This document shows positions 25,605-34,708 of a stretch of 60,257 bases of DNA, piece by piece. Position numbers and translations under genes: made by a program. How positions within the stretch are numbered: the first letter of the stretch is position 1; the number at the start of each line of letters is the position of its first letter. The notes below the pieces were generated by a model, which saw only the letters and a list, made by a program, of their open reading frames with translations, did not search any database and was not told the DNA's origin. The DNA is from Faucicola osloensis_C. Lineage in GTDB: Bacteria; Pseudomonadota; Gammaproteobacteria; Pseudomonadales; Moraxellaceae. The stretch spans positions 1 to 60,257 of the forward strand of contig JABAHL010000015.1 in assembly GCA_019353055.1 (NCBI GenBank). Reading direction: 5' to 3'.

Positions 25605-26656
25605 TAATCAAAACTCCGTAACGCCAAGCCACAAGCTGCTATTAAGCTTGGCGCGTCCATAATCAGTAATTCAGTGTTGATATGGTTATTAATCGTCATA
25701 TTTGAAAATGCATTGGCAATACCTGTGCGGGTACCAAGTTTTTGTTCAACCATGCTTGCTAGACCCGCAATGCTGGCACTACCCCCACCTAACAAAATAT
25801 ACTCTACTTGGCTATTTTGGCTGGATGAAAAATAAAACTGCAGCGAACGGGTGATTTGCTGCACAATGGCATCTAAAAATGGCATTAACACATCCGTATA
25901 GTAATCATCTGGCAATGACAGGGTGCGCTTATTAATCATCGCTTCCTCGAACGTCAAACCATAACGGCTTTGAATACTTTCAGTTAACTGGGCGCCGCCA
26001 AAAAGCTGTTCACGGCTGTATACAAACTCCCCGTCCTTTGCAATATAAAGCGTGGTTTGGCTATGCCCGATATCAATGAGGGCTACATGCTGAGGTTGAC
26101 CTGGCAAGCTATCGACCATCAATTGAAAGGCGCGTTCAACTGCGTAAGCCTCTACATCCACAATTTTAGTATCCAGTCCCGCTAAAGCGCCCGCATCGAC
26201 ACGTTGGTCGACGTTTTCAGTGCGAGAGGCAACTAACAATACCTTACACATATCAGGCGTGGCTGAAGGGCCTATCACTTCAAAATCTAAATTAACTTCT
26301 GATAAAGGATAGGGAATATATTGGTCAGCATCCAGACGGATACGAGATTCTCTTTCAAGCTCTGTGAGATCCGCTTCCATCTCAATAATTTTGCTGATAA
26401 CCGAAGACCCAGATACGGCTGTCGCGATATGTTTACTGGAAAAACCTCTACCGCGGGACAATCTTGCGAGGGCGTCACTGACCGCGTCAATATCTACAAT
26501 ATTTTTATCCACAACTGCACCGCGGGGTAACGGTTCAATGCCGTAATTTCTTAAATGAAATAGACCTTGCTGCCGTGTTATTTCAACCATTTTTATCGCA
26601 GTGGTAGTGATATCTACCCCAACGACTAGCTTGTTGTTTTTTGTAAATAACCTCAC
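25604..26656 (-). CDS. pilM: Type IV pilus assembly ATPase-like protein PilM
   Basis: A 350-residue actin/FtsA-like cytoplasmic protein that binds the N-terminus of PilN. Nucleotide-binding motifs are VVGVDITTTAIKMVEI (about 12-27), VALIDIGHSQTTLYI (about 190-204) and ILLGGGSASIAG (about 288-299). It is first in pilMNOPQ and divergent from the PBP1a gene, with about 200 bp of shared promoter region between them. Confidence 0.95.
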   Translation of the reverse strand: MRLFTKNNKLVVGVDITTTAIKMVEITRQQGLFHLRNYGIEPLPRGAVVDKNIVDIDAVSDALARLSRGRGFSSKHIATAVSGSSVISKIIEMEADLTELERESRIRLDADQYIPYPLSEVNLDFEVIGPSATPDMCKVLLVASRTENVDQRVDAGALAGLDTKIVDVEAYAVERAFQLMVDSLPGQPQHVALIDIGHSQTTLYIAKDGEFVYSREQLFGGAQLTESIQSRYGLTFEEAMINKRTLSLPDDYYTDVLMPFLDAIVQQITRSLQFYFSSSQNSQVEYILLGGGSASIAGLASMVEQKLGTRTGIANAFSNMTINNHINTELLIMDAPSLIAACGLALRSFD

Positions 26657-26794
26657 AAGTTTGTTCCTTGTATACTAAGTTCGGTAACGTGATTTTTACT
26701 ACGCTACAATACTTTAGAAACTTTAGAGATTCAACCTTTAGTTAGGGCTAATCTATTAGCTAGTTTAAAAACAATATAAAAGCAAAATAGATTT

Positions 26795-26825
26795 TTCACA
26801 GAACTCAAATTTTTTTAGGTATAAT
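26795..26825 (+). promoter_or_regulatory. Candidate promoter of the PBP1a gene
   Basis: A perfect TATAAT at 26820-26825 lies about 30 bases upstream of the start codon. A TTCACA at 26795-26800 could be the -35, but the spacer of 19 bases is long. It lies in the gap divergent with pilM. Confidence 0.45.
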
Positions 26826-26857
26826 GGGGCTTTATTTTGCTTTGAGCTAATGACTTT

Positions 26858-29584
26858 ATGACCCAGTCGACTGCTGCTACCTTTACTTGGATGAAATTTT
26901 TACTCAATCTCTTGGTTGCAATTTTAGCGTTTCTTTTTATTTTGGTATTAGCTTTTCCCATCGGTTTTTATGGCATGGCGATGTATATATCACCTAGCCT
27001 GCCAAGCTTAGATGACCTTAAAAAAGCCAAGCTGTCAATGCCACTACAAATCTATACCGAGGACAACCAATTAATTGGTCAATACGGTAATGATATGTCT
27101 CTGCCAGTGAGTTATGAGCAAATTCCCAAAAATATGGTGAATGCTTTTTTAGCAGCCGAAGATTCGTCATTTTTTCAGCACAGTGGTATCAGTATTAAGG
27201 GCATTGGGCGCGCACTGACCGAAGCGGTGAGCGAGGATAGCCAGACAGGTGGGTCAACGATTACCCAGCAGGTTGCCAAAAATTATTTTTTATCCTCCGA
27301 ACGTACCCTGAATCGTAAATTAACGGAGTTATTTTTAGCCCGTAAAATTGAAGAAAAGCTATCCAAACAAGACATCATGACCTTATATGTTAATAAAATC
27401 TATTTGGGTCAAGGTGCGTATGGGATTAAAGCTGCCGCTAAGCAATATTATAGTAAATCATTAAATAACCTAACCATTGCAGAAATGGCAATGATTGCCG
27501 GTCTGCCAAAAGCGCCATCCAAATACAATCCTGTTGCCAACCCTGAGCGCGCGTTAGAGCGGCGCAACTGGATTTTGGGTCAGATGCTTAAAAATGGCGC
27601 AATTAGCCAAGTGCAACACGACGAAGCGGTTGCCGCACCCATTGGACTACGCCTATACCAAGCAAAGCTTGATAAAAACTTACCGTATTTGGCGGAAATG
27701 ACCCGTGCCTCATTGGTAGAGCAATATGGCGAAGCTGTCATCAATTCGGGCTGGCGTGTGAAGCTTACCATTAATAGCGAAGCACAAGAAATTGCAGAAA
27801 ACGCCATTAAACGCGGTTTATTTGCCTATGATCGCCGCCACGGTTGGCGCGGCGCCCCTGCTAATACAAAAGATAAAGAAAAACCTGGCAAGCTTGCCAA
27901 TTTCCCAGTTATCCATTCTTTTTATCCGGTTGAAGTCACCAAAGTTTATCCTGGCAATGGCTTTGATGCGGTCATGAAAGATGGTACTCAGATTAAAGTG
28001 CCTTGGTCAAACATGCGCTGGGCGACATTGCACTATCGCAATCCCAACTCAGCATTTATTTCCAACAACATCGTCAATCTGCATGATATTGTGTATGTCA
28101 CATCAAATGCTGACAACACCAGCTGGAGCTTGGTGCAAATTCCAGCCGTTGAAGGCAGCCTAGTATCTGTCAATCCAGAAACTGGCGCGTTACTTGCGGT
28201 CGTTGGTGGCTTTGATTTTAATAAAAGTAAATTTAACCGCGCGATTCAAGGCTATCGCCAACCAGGCTCAACCATCAAACCATTAGTCTACACCACTGCC
28301 CTAGAAAAAGGCTTTAGCCCAGATACCCTGATATCTGATGATACATTGACCGTCGGTTCATGGAAACCCAAGAACTCAGACGGTCGCAATTTGGGGATGA
28401 TTCCACTGCGTAAAGGTTTATACCTATCACGCAATCTAGTATCGATTCGGGTACTACGTTCAGCGGGTATCTCTGATACACGTGAGCTACTCAATGAGTT
28501 TGGGTTGGAAAAAGAACGCATGCCAAACACGTTGTCATTGGCACTCGGTTCTGGTGAAGCCACCCCTTTACAGATGGCGACGGGCTATGCGACCTTTGCC
28601 AACGGCGGTCACCGTATTCAACCTTATTTTATTCAGCAGATTTTTGACTACAACGGTAAGCTGCAATACCAAGCTAACCCAAAACAAGCTTGTGCGGTAT
28701 GCTTTAACAATGATTTACAGCAAACCAATGAAGACAACCTAACCGCCTTTCAAGAACAACGAGCTGCCTTGTCAAGTGGTCAGAGTGGCGACGCTGAAGC
28801 GGGCGATAAAGCGACTGAAAAATCGGATTTATTCAACGCAAACCCACTGGCTAAAACCAAAGAACCAGACAGTTTAGACAAACAAGATAAGAAAAAGCTC
28901 AGCAAAGAAGAAGCGGCATTAGAAGCCAGCACTCAGCAAATGCTAGCACGCCAAGCGTCGCTTGAGGCACAGTTATATGATGCAGGTCCCGACACTGATA
29001 AGCTAAAACCCATGCCTATTCAGTATATTCCAGCGCAGCAAGCGCCGCGTATTATTTCTTCTAACGTGGCATTCCAAATGGCGAATATCTTACGTGATGT
29101 CATCCAGCGCGGTACCGCGATTAAGGCGCGGGCGTTAGGTCGCTCAGATGTAGGTGGCAAGACAGGTACTACCAATGATGCCAAAGATGCGTGGTTTGCT
29201 GGTATCCACCCTAGAATGGTGACGACAGTTTGGGTCGGTTTTGACCAACCGATCGGTATGGGTAAAAAAGAATTTGGTGGCGTGGCGGCGCTACCCATTT
29301 GGTTGGATTTCACCTCTAAAATGCTCAAAGGTCAACCTGTGGAATGGGTGTCAGTGAATAATCGCGCAAAATCCAAAAAACAAGAGCAGGAAACCATTGA
29401 GCTTACTGACAATGGGACTAGACGCGTCGATAGCAAGGGCAATGAAATCACCAGTGATGACAGTAAACCCCCGCAGGCGGTTACCCAAAAACGCCCTGAG
29501 GAACAAGCATCCGTGCCGATGCCAACAACGAGTAATAATATCAATTATGCTCAATTAAATAACAATAAACCACTGAACGAATAA
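26858..29584 (+). CDS. mrcA: Penicillin-binding protein 1A (class A PBP)
   Basis: A 908-residue bifunctional peptidoglycan synthase. It has one N-terminal membrane anchor (about 12-42). In the GT51 glycosyltransferase domain, catalytic Glu101 lies in AAEDSSFFQHSG, with GGSTITQQ at 131-138. The transpeptidase has nucleophile Ser471 in PGSTIK, a SRN motif in YLSRNLVS, and KTGT at 768-771. An OB-like insert lies between the domains. A charged Lys/Glu/Asp-rich insertion (about 630-710) precedes the KTG part, and a disordered tail ends the protein. It is divergent from pilM, the ponA//pilMNOPQ arrangement common in gammaproteobacteria. Confidence 0.95.
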   Translation: MTQSTAATFTWMKFLLNLLVAILAFLFILVLAFPIGFYGMAMYISPSLPSLDDLKKAKLSMPLQIYTEDNQLIGQYGNDMSLPVSYEQIPKNMVNAFLAAEDSSFFQHSGISIKGIGRALTEAVSEDSQTGGSTITQQVAKNYFLSSERTLNRKLTELFLARKIEEKLSKQDIMTLYVNKIYLGQGAYGIKAAAKQYYSKSLNNLTIAEMAMIAGLPKAPSKYNPVANPERALERRNWILGQMLKNGAISQVQHDEAVAAPIGLRLYQAKLDKNLPYLAEMTRASLVEQYGEAVINSGWRVKLTINSEAQEIAENAIKRGLFAYDRRHGWRGAPANTKDKEKPGKLANFPVIHSFYPVEVTKVYPGNGFDAVMKDGTQIKVPWSNMRWATLHYRNPNSAFISNNIVNLHDIVYVTSNADNTSWSLVQIPAVEGSLVSVNPETGALLAVVGGFDFNKSKFNRAIQGYRQPGSTIKPLVYTTALEKGFSPDTLISDDTLTVGSWKPKNSDGRNLGMIPLRKGLYLSRNLVSIRVLRSAGISDTRELLNEFGLEKERMPNTLSLALGSGEATPLQMATGYATFANGGHRIQPYFIQQIFDYNGKLQYQANPKQACAVCFNNDLQQTNEDNLTAFQEQRAALSSGQSGDAEAGDKATEKSDLFNANPLAKTKEPDSLDKQDKKKLSKEEAALEASTQQMLARQASLEAQLYDAGPDTDKLKPMPIQYIPAQQAPRIISSNVAFQMANILRDVIQRGTAIKARALGRSDVGGKTGTTNDAKDAWFAGIHPRMVTTVWVGFDQPIGMGKKEFGGVAALPIWLDFTSKMLKGQPVEWVSVNNRAKSKKQEQETIELTDNGTRRVDSKGNEITSDDSKPPQAVTQKRPEEQASVPMPTTSNNINYAQLNNNKPLNE

Positions 29585-29587
29585 GTC

Positions 29588-29629
29588 GTTAATAAACCTT
29601 AGTTAATAAACCTTAGTTAATAAACCTTA
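29588..29629. repeat. Three perfect tandem copies of a 14-bp repeat
   Basis: GTTAATAAACCTTA occurs at 29588-29601, 29602-29615 and 29616-29629 without mismatch, directly after the PBP1a stop codon and just before its terminator. This is a variable-number tandem repeat candidate. Confidence 0.9.
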
Positions 29630-29631
29630 AT

Positions 29632-29662
29632 AAAAAAGCTCGATTAATTATCGAGCTTTTTT
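29632..29662. terminator. Terminator between PBP1a gene and DUF6586-like gene
   Basis: AAAAAAGCTCGAT and ATCGAGCTTTTTT form a 13-bp stem with a short AT loop and T-tracts on both strands. It suits the convergent genes on either side. Confidence 0.88.
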
Positions 29663-29727
29663 ATGGTCTTTGATAAGTATTAAGGGGATAAGCACCAAGT
29701 TGATAAATACCAAAATTGATTAAACGA

Positions 29728-30246
29728 TTAAAACTCAATCATCCCTTCTCGCAAACTATCAATCGTATCCACCAAATCGCCACGCCATTGGCGAATCATA
29801 TCGACTGAAATATTGGTACTTGATGGACTTGCCATAACATCAATCACCGGCAATTTGGCATTTTTATTGCTTTCATCACTCTCATTACCAAGGTTTTGTG
29901 GCACAGGTTTATAGATAATTTGCTGCCATGCTTTTTCGATATCACCCAAATAATCATTAGCTAATAGTTGCTTTAACCGCATGACTTCAGGTGATACTTG
30001 GGTTTTAGTTTCCAACGCATCACTAATTGATTGCAGACTCGGGTTTGGCATAGTTAAATTATAATAGCGCGCTATTTCTTGTAAAAATGCCAAATACCCG
30101 CCGTACAAATGCATGAGCGCGCTTTCAATATGCGCCTCTTGTAACTGACCCTTCTGGGTCTGCTCAGCTTGCTGACAATAAATTCGGCAAAAATACATTT
30201 TTTGATTGGTTCTATCTGCTTGATAACGTGCAACACGACCTGCCAT
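29728..30246 (-). CDS. Uncharacterised protein, DUF6586-like
   Basis: A 172-residue cytoplasmic protein of unknown function. The N-terminus MAGRVARYQADRTNQKMYFCRIYCQQAE followed by two helical segments resembles a family I know as DUF6586, seen in Pseudomonas and Moraxellaceae; the family call is from memory. No catalytic motif is evident. An AAGGA site lies about seven bases before ATG 30246. It lies between the PBP1a gene and rpoC, beyond the rpoBC terminator, so it is its own unit. Confidence 0.7.
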   Translation of the reverse strand: MAGRVARYQADRTNQKMYFCRIYCQQAEQTQKGQLQEAHIESALMHLYGGYLAFLQEIARYYNLTMPNPSLQSISDALETKTQVSPEVMRLKQLLANDYLGDIEKAWQQIIYKPVPQNLGNESDESNKNAKLPVIDVMASPSSTNISVDMIRQWRGDLVDTIDSLREGMIEF

Positions 30247-30289
30247 ATTTTTTCCTTAGACATTTGATACGGATATTTTGATGAAAAAA

Positions 30290-30318
30290 AAGGTCAGTTG
30301 CAAGCACTGACCTTTTTA
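30290..30318 (-). terminator. Terminator of the rpoBC operon
   Basis: AGGTCAGT (30291-30298) pairs with ACTGACCT (30306-30313) around a seven-base loop, flanked by A/T runs. On the minus strand it follows the rpoC stop by about 15 bases. Confidence 0.87.
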
Positions 30319-30332
30319 TGACTGATTAATGA

Positions 30333-33300
30333 TTATTTTGCATCTTGGCTATTAAACTCTTCAGCAAATTGGTCTTCAAATGACATTGATGCAGGTTCCA
30401 TGGTTTCAGCAAACAAGGTGTCTAACGCTTCTAACTGGTTTTCACCAGCTTCTGTCGCAGTTGTTGTTTTACCACCATTTAGACGCTGTGCATGGTAAGC
30501 TAAACCAGTACCTGCTGGTACCAAACGACCGACTACCACGTTTTCTTTTAGACCACGTAAGTCATCAATCTTGCCAGTAACCGCTGCTGCCGTCAATACA
30601 CGGGTTGTCTCTTGGAATGACGCCGCTGAAATAAAGCTTTCAGTTGCCAATGAGGCTTTGGTGATACCGAGCAATAAACGGTCAAACTTGACTGGGAATT
30701 TGTTTTCTTCGTCGAGTTTTTTGTTCGTGGCTACGATATCAGCGTATTCAGCTTGGTCACCTTTAAAGTGACTTGAGTCGCCGCCGTCGGTAATTTCAAC
30801 TTTACGTAGCATCTGACGAATAATCACTTCAATATGCTTGTCGTTGATTTTTACCCCTTGTAATCGGTAAACGTCTTGTACTTCATTGACGATGTAGTTG
30901 GCAAGCTCAGTTTCACCTTTTAAGCGTAAGATATCGTGTGGGTTTTGTGGACCATCGGCAATCACCTCACCACGCTCAACACGTTCACCCTCAAACACGT
31001 TGATTTGACGCCATTTTGGAATCAACTCTTCATGCACTTCGCCATCATCATTGGTGATGATAAAGCGGTTTTTACCTTTGGTGTCTTTACCAAAGCTTAC
31101 TGTCCCACTCATTTCCGCCATAATCGCATGGTCTTTTGGACGACGCGCTTCAAATAAGTCAGCAACACGTGGTAGACCACCGGTAATATCTTTGGTACCT
31201 GATGATTCTTGTGGTACACGACCTAAAATCGAACCTGTTGTTACTTCATCGCCTTCACGCACACGAATGATGGTTTGCTGTGGTAAGAAATACACCACTT
31301 CTTTACCCTCTTTGGTATCAAGGATAATCGCAGGACGTAAATCTTTACCCGAGCTTGGGCGGTCTTTGGTCGCCAAGATTTCGTATGAGCTCATACCTGT
31401 TGCTTCATCGATTTTCATGGTGGCGGTTAAGCCATCGGTGATTTCGCTAAAGCGCGCGGTACCTGATACCTCGGTAATGATTGGATGGGTATGTGGATCC
31501 CATTTACCAATGGTTTGACCTGGGGTAACTTCGGTGCCATCAGCCACTAGAATTGACGAACCATACGGTGCTTTATAGCGCTCACGCTCACGGCCTAATT
31601 CATCAGTAATACTAATTTCTGCAGAGCGAGAAACTACGACCAAATGACCATCGGCATGGCTTACAGATTTCAAGTTTTGGAAGCGAACAGTACCGCCTTT
31701 ATTAACCTGAATGCTGTTTTCCACAGCGGCGGCACTCGCGGCACCACCCACGTGGAAGGTACGCATGGTTAGCTGAGTACCTGGCTCACCGATTGATTGC
31801 GCTGCCATGACACCCACAGACTCACCAATATTGACGCGGTGACCACGTGCTAAGTCACGACCATAACATTGTGAACAGACGCCATGTGGCACTTCACAAG
31901 TAATTACTGAACGCACCCAAACTTCGTCAATACCATGTTCATCAAGGACTTTTACCCAATGCTCATCAAGCAAGGTACCTACAGGAATAGCTAGTTCGCC
32001 TGTTTTATTTGACACCACATCTTTAGCAGTGACTCGGCCCAGCACGCGGTCAGCCAATTGCTCAATGATTTCACCACCCTCGATGTGTGGCTTCATCAAG
32101 ATACCTTTATCGGTACCACAATCAGGCTGGGTGATAACCAAATCTTGCGCAACGTCAACCAAGCGACGGGTTAAGTAACCTGAGTTTGCGGTTTTGAGTG
32201 CCGTATCCGCTAGACCTTTACGGGCACCGTGCGTCGAGATAAAGTACTGTAAAACGCTTAAGCCTTCACGGAAGTTGGCTTTAATTGGGGTTTCAATAAT
32301 CGAGCCGTCTGGTTTTGCCATCAGACCACGCATACCTGCCAACTGACGAATCTGTGCGGCACTACCACGCGCCCCTGAATCCGACATGATATAAATCGAG
32401 TTAAACGATTTTTCTTTTTCCATTTCGCCTTGGCTGTTGACAACGGTATCTTGTGATAGGTTATCCATCATCGCTTTGGCGATTTGGTCATTGGTACGTG
32501 ACCAAATATCAATGACTTTGTTATAGCGTTCACCCGCGGTCACGAAGCCTTGTTCAAACTGGCTTTCAATCTCACGAACTTCTGCGTCAGCCGCTTCGAT
32601 GATTTTGTTTTTGGTAGGTGGAATGAGCATGTCTTCCATACCAATCGATACACCTGACAACGTCGCTTGGGCAAAACCCAAATACATCAATTGGTCAGCA
32701 AACATGACGCTGTCTTTCACGCCCATTTTGCGGTAGCAAGAATTGATAAGGCGAGCGATGTTTTTCTTAGTCATCTCTTTGTTGACTTCGTCAAAGCTCA
32801 TACCTTTTGGGGTGATATTCCAAATCAAACAGCGACCCGCAACGGTATCAACCATTTTGGTAACGGTATTGGCATTGCCTTCTTCATCATACGTGGTTTC
32901 TTCAATACGTACTTTAATTTTGGCATTGACGCTTAAATCACCGGTGCCTAGCGCGCGATACACTTCTTTCACGTTTGAGAAAGTCATGTTTTCGCCTTTG
33001 GCATTAATATGCGAACGGCTGATGTAATACAACCCCAATACCACGTCTTGTGATGGCGTGATGATTGGCTCACCATTGGCAGGTGACAAGATGTTGTTGG
33101 TTGACATCATCAAGGCACGGGCTTCAAGCTGGGCCTCCAAAGTTAACGGTACGTGTACCGCCATTTGGTCACCATCAAAGTCGGCGTTGAACGCGCTACA
33201 AACTAGGGGATGGAGCTGAATCGCTTTACCTTCAATCAGTACAGGCTCAAATGCCTGTAAGCCCAAACGATGGAGGGTCGGTGCACGGTTCAGTAGCACT

Positions 33301-34565
33301 GGGTGTTCACGAATTACGCTGGCAAGCATATCCCACACTGCCGGTTCTTCACGCTCAACCATTTTCTTAGCGGCTTTGATAGTAGTCGCGATGCCATTTT
33401 GTAAAAGTTTGGCATAAGTAAAAGGTTTGAACAGCTCAAGTGCCATTTTTTTAGGCAAACCACATTGGTGTAGACGCAGGTATGGACCCACGGTAATGAC
33501 CGAACGACCTGAATAGTCAACACGTTTACCCAGTAAGTTTTGACGGAAACGACCTTGTTTACCTTTAATCATGTCAGCTAAAGATTTCAATGGACGCTTG
33601 TTGCTACCCGTAATCGCACGACCACGGCGACCGTTGTCAAGCAGCGCATCCACTGACTCTTGCAGCATACGTTTTTCGTTACGCACGATGATGTCAGGCG
33701 CATTGAGCTCTAACAAGCGTTTTAAACGGTTGTTACGGTTAATGACGCGGCGGTATAAGTCATTTAAGTCTGAAGTGGCAAAGCGACCCCCTTCAAGCGG
33801 TACCAATGGACGTAAATCAGGTGGCAATACAGGTAATACCGTCATTACCATCCATTCAGGCTTATTGTTTGAATCACGGAATGACTCAAGCAATTTTAGG
33901 CGTTTTGACATTTTTTTAAGTTTGGTTTCTGAACCGGTGTTAGGAATTTCTTCACGTAATTGGTCGATTTCCAAATCCACGTCAATATCGCGCAGCAAGT
34001 CTTGAACCGCTTCAGCACCCATTTTCGCGGTGAATTCATCACCAAACTCTTCAAGTGCTTTGAAGTAGTCTTCATCATCGAGCAACTGGTATTTTTCAAG
34101 GGTAGTTAAACCTGGGTCAGTCACTACATAGCTTTCAAAATACAATACGCGCTCGATATCACGCAAAGTCATATCAAGTAGTAGACCAATACGGCTTGGT
34201 AATGATTTTAAAAACCAAATATGGGCGACTGGACTTGCTAGCTCAATGTGACCCATACGCTCGCGGCGTACTTTGGCGGCGGTAACTTCAACGCCACATT
34301 TTTCACAGATCACGCCTTGGAATTTACGGCGTTTGTATTTACCACACAAGCATTCGTAGTCTTTAACAGGTCCAAAAATTTTGGCACAAAAAAGACCATC
34401 ACGTTCTGGTTTGAAAGTACGATAGTTGATGGTTTCAGGCTTTTTAACTTCCCCATGCGACCAAGATTTGATGGTGTCAGGTGAGGCAAGAGAAATTTGA
34501 ATGCTGTCGAACTCTTGGTTACCAGAGTCGGCAGGGCTTTTCATGATGTCTAATAAGTCTTTCAA
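30333..34565 (-). CDS. rpoC: RNA polymerase beta' subunit RpoC
   Basis: The 1410-residue catalytic subunit. The N-terminal zinc ribbon is visible in CLCGKYKRRKFQGVICEKCG (about 70-90). The absolutely conserved NADFDGDQMAVH, which holds the three Mg-binding Asp residues, is near residue 460. The second zinc site is in CEVPHGVCSQCYGRDLARG, and the trigger loop region LTMRTFHVGG follows. The length matches gammaproteobacterial RpoC. It is read after rpoB with a 143-bp gap and ends at a strong terminator. Confidence 0.98.
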   Translation of the reverse strand: MKDLLDIMKSPADSGNQEFDSIQISLASPDTIKSWSHGEVKKPETINYRTFKPERDGLFCAKIFGPVKDYECLCGKYKRRKFQGVICEKCGVEVTAAKVRRERMGHIELASPVAHIWFLKSLPSRIGLLLDMTLRDIERVLYFESYVVTDPGLTTLEKYQLLDDEDYFKALEEFGDEFTAKMGAEAVQDLLRDIDVDLEIDQLREEIPNTGSETKLKKMSKRLKLLESFRDSNNKPEWMVMTVLPVLPPDLRPLVPLEGGRFATSDLNDLYRRVINRNNRLKRLLELNAPDIIVRNEKRMLQESVDALLDNGRRGRAITGSNKRPLKSLADMIKGKQGRFRQNLLGKRVDYSGRSVITVGPYLRLHQCGLPKKMALELFKPFTYAKLLQNGIATTIKAAKKMVEREEPAVWDMLASVIREHPVLLNRAPTLHRLGLQAFEPVLIEGKAIQLHPLVCSAFNADFDGDQMAVHVPLTLEAQLEARALMMSTNNILSPANGEPIITPSQDVVLGLYYISRSHINAKGENMTFSNVKEVYRALGTGDLSVNAKIKVRIEETTYDEEGNANTVTKMVDTVAGRCLIWNITPKGMSFDEVNKEMTKKNIARLINSCYRKMGVKDSVMFADQLMYLGFAQATLSGVSIGMEDMLIPPTKNKIIEAADAEVREIESQFEQGFVTAGERYNKVIDIWSRTNDQIAKAMMDNLSQDTVVNSQGEMEKEKSFNSIYIMSDSGARGSAAQIRQLAGMRGLMAKPDGSIIETPIKANFREGLSVLQYFISTHGARKGLADTALKTANSGYLTRRLVDVAQDLVITQPDCGTDKGILMKPHIEGGEIIEQLADRVLGRVTAKDVVSNKTGELAIPVGTLLDEHWVKVLDEHGIDEVWVRSVITCEVPHGVCSQCYGRDLARGHRVNIGESVGVMAAQSIGEPGTQLTMRTFHVGGAASAAAVENSIQVNKGGTVRFQNLKSVSHADGHLVVVSRSAEISITDELGRERERYKAPYGSSILVADGTEVTPGQTIGKWDPHTHPIITEVSGTARFSEITDGLTATMKIDEATGMSSYEILATKDRPSSGKDLRPAIILDTKEGKEVVYFLPQQTIIRVREGDEVTTGSILGRVPQESSGTKDITGGLPRVADLFEARRPKDHAIMAEMSGTVSFGKDTKGKNRFIITNDDGEVHEELIPKWRQINVFEGERVERGEVIADGPQNPHDILRLKGETELANYIVNEVQDVYRLQGVKINDKHIEVIIRQMLRKVEITDGGDSSHFKGDQAEYADIVATNKKLDEENKFPVKFDRLLLGITKASLATESFISAASFQETTRVLTAAAVTGKIDDLRGLKENVVVGRLVPAGTGLAYHAQRLNGGKTTTATEAGENQLEALDTLFAETMEPASMSFEDQFAEEFNSQDAK

Positions 34566-34708
34566 ACTGCTTCTCCATCGATTAAATTAAAGGTCGATAC
34601 AGATTGACTTTCAATTTAAGGTTAATTTTTATTCGTTTGTCATTAAAAAGGTAAACTATTGAGTTTGAGTATGGCGACGTTTAAATCCACCATACTCACT
34701 ATCATGAC

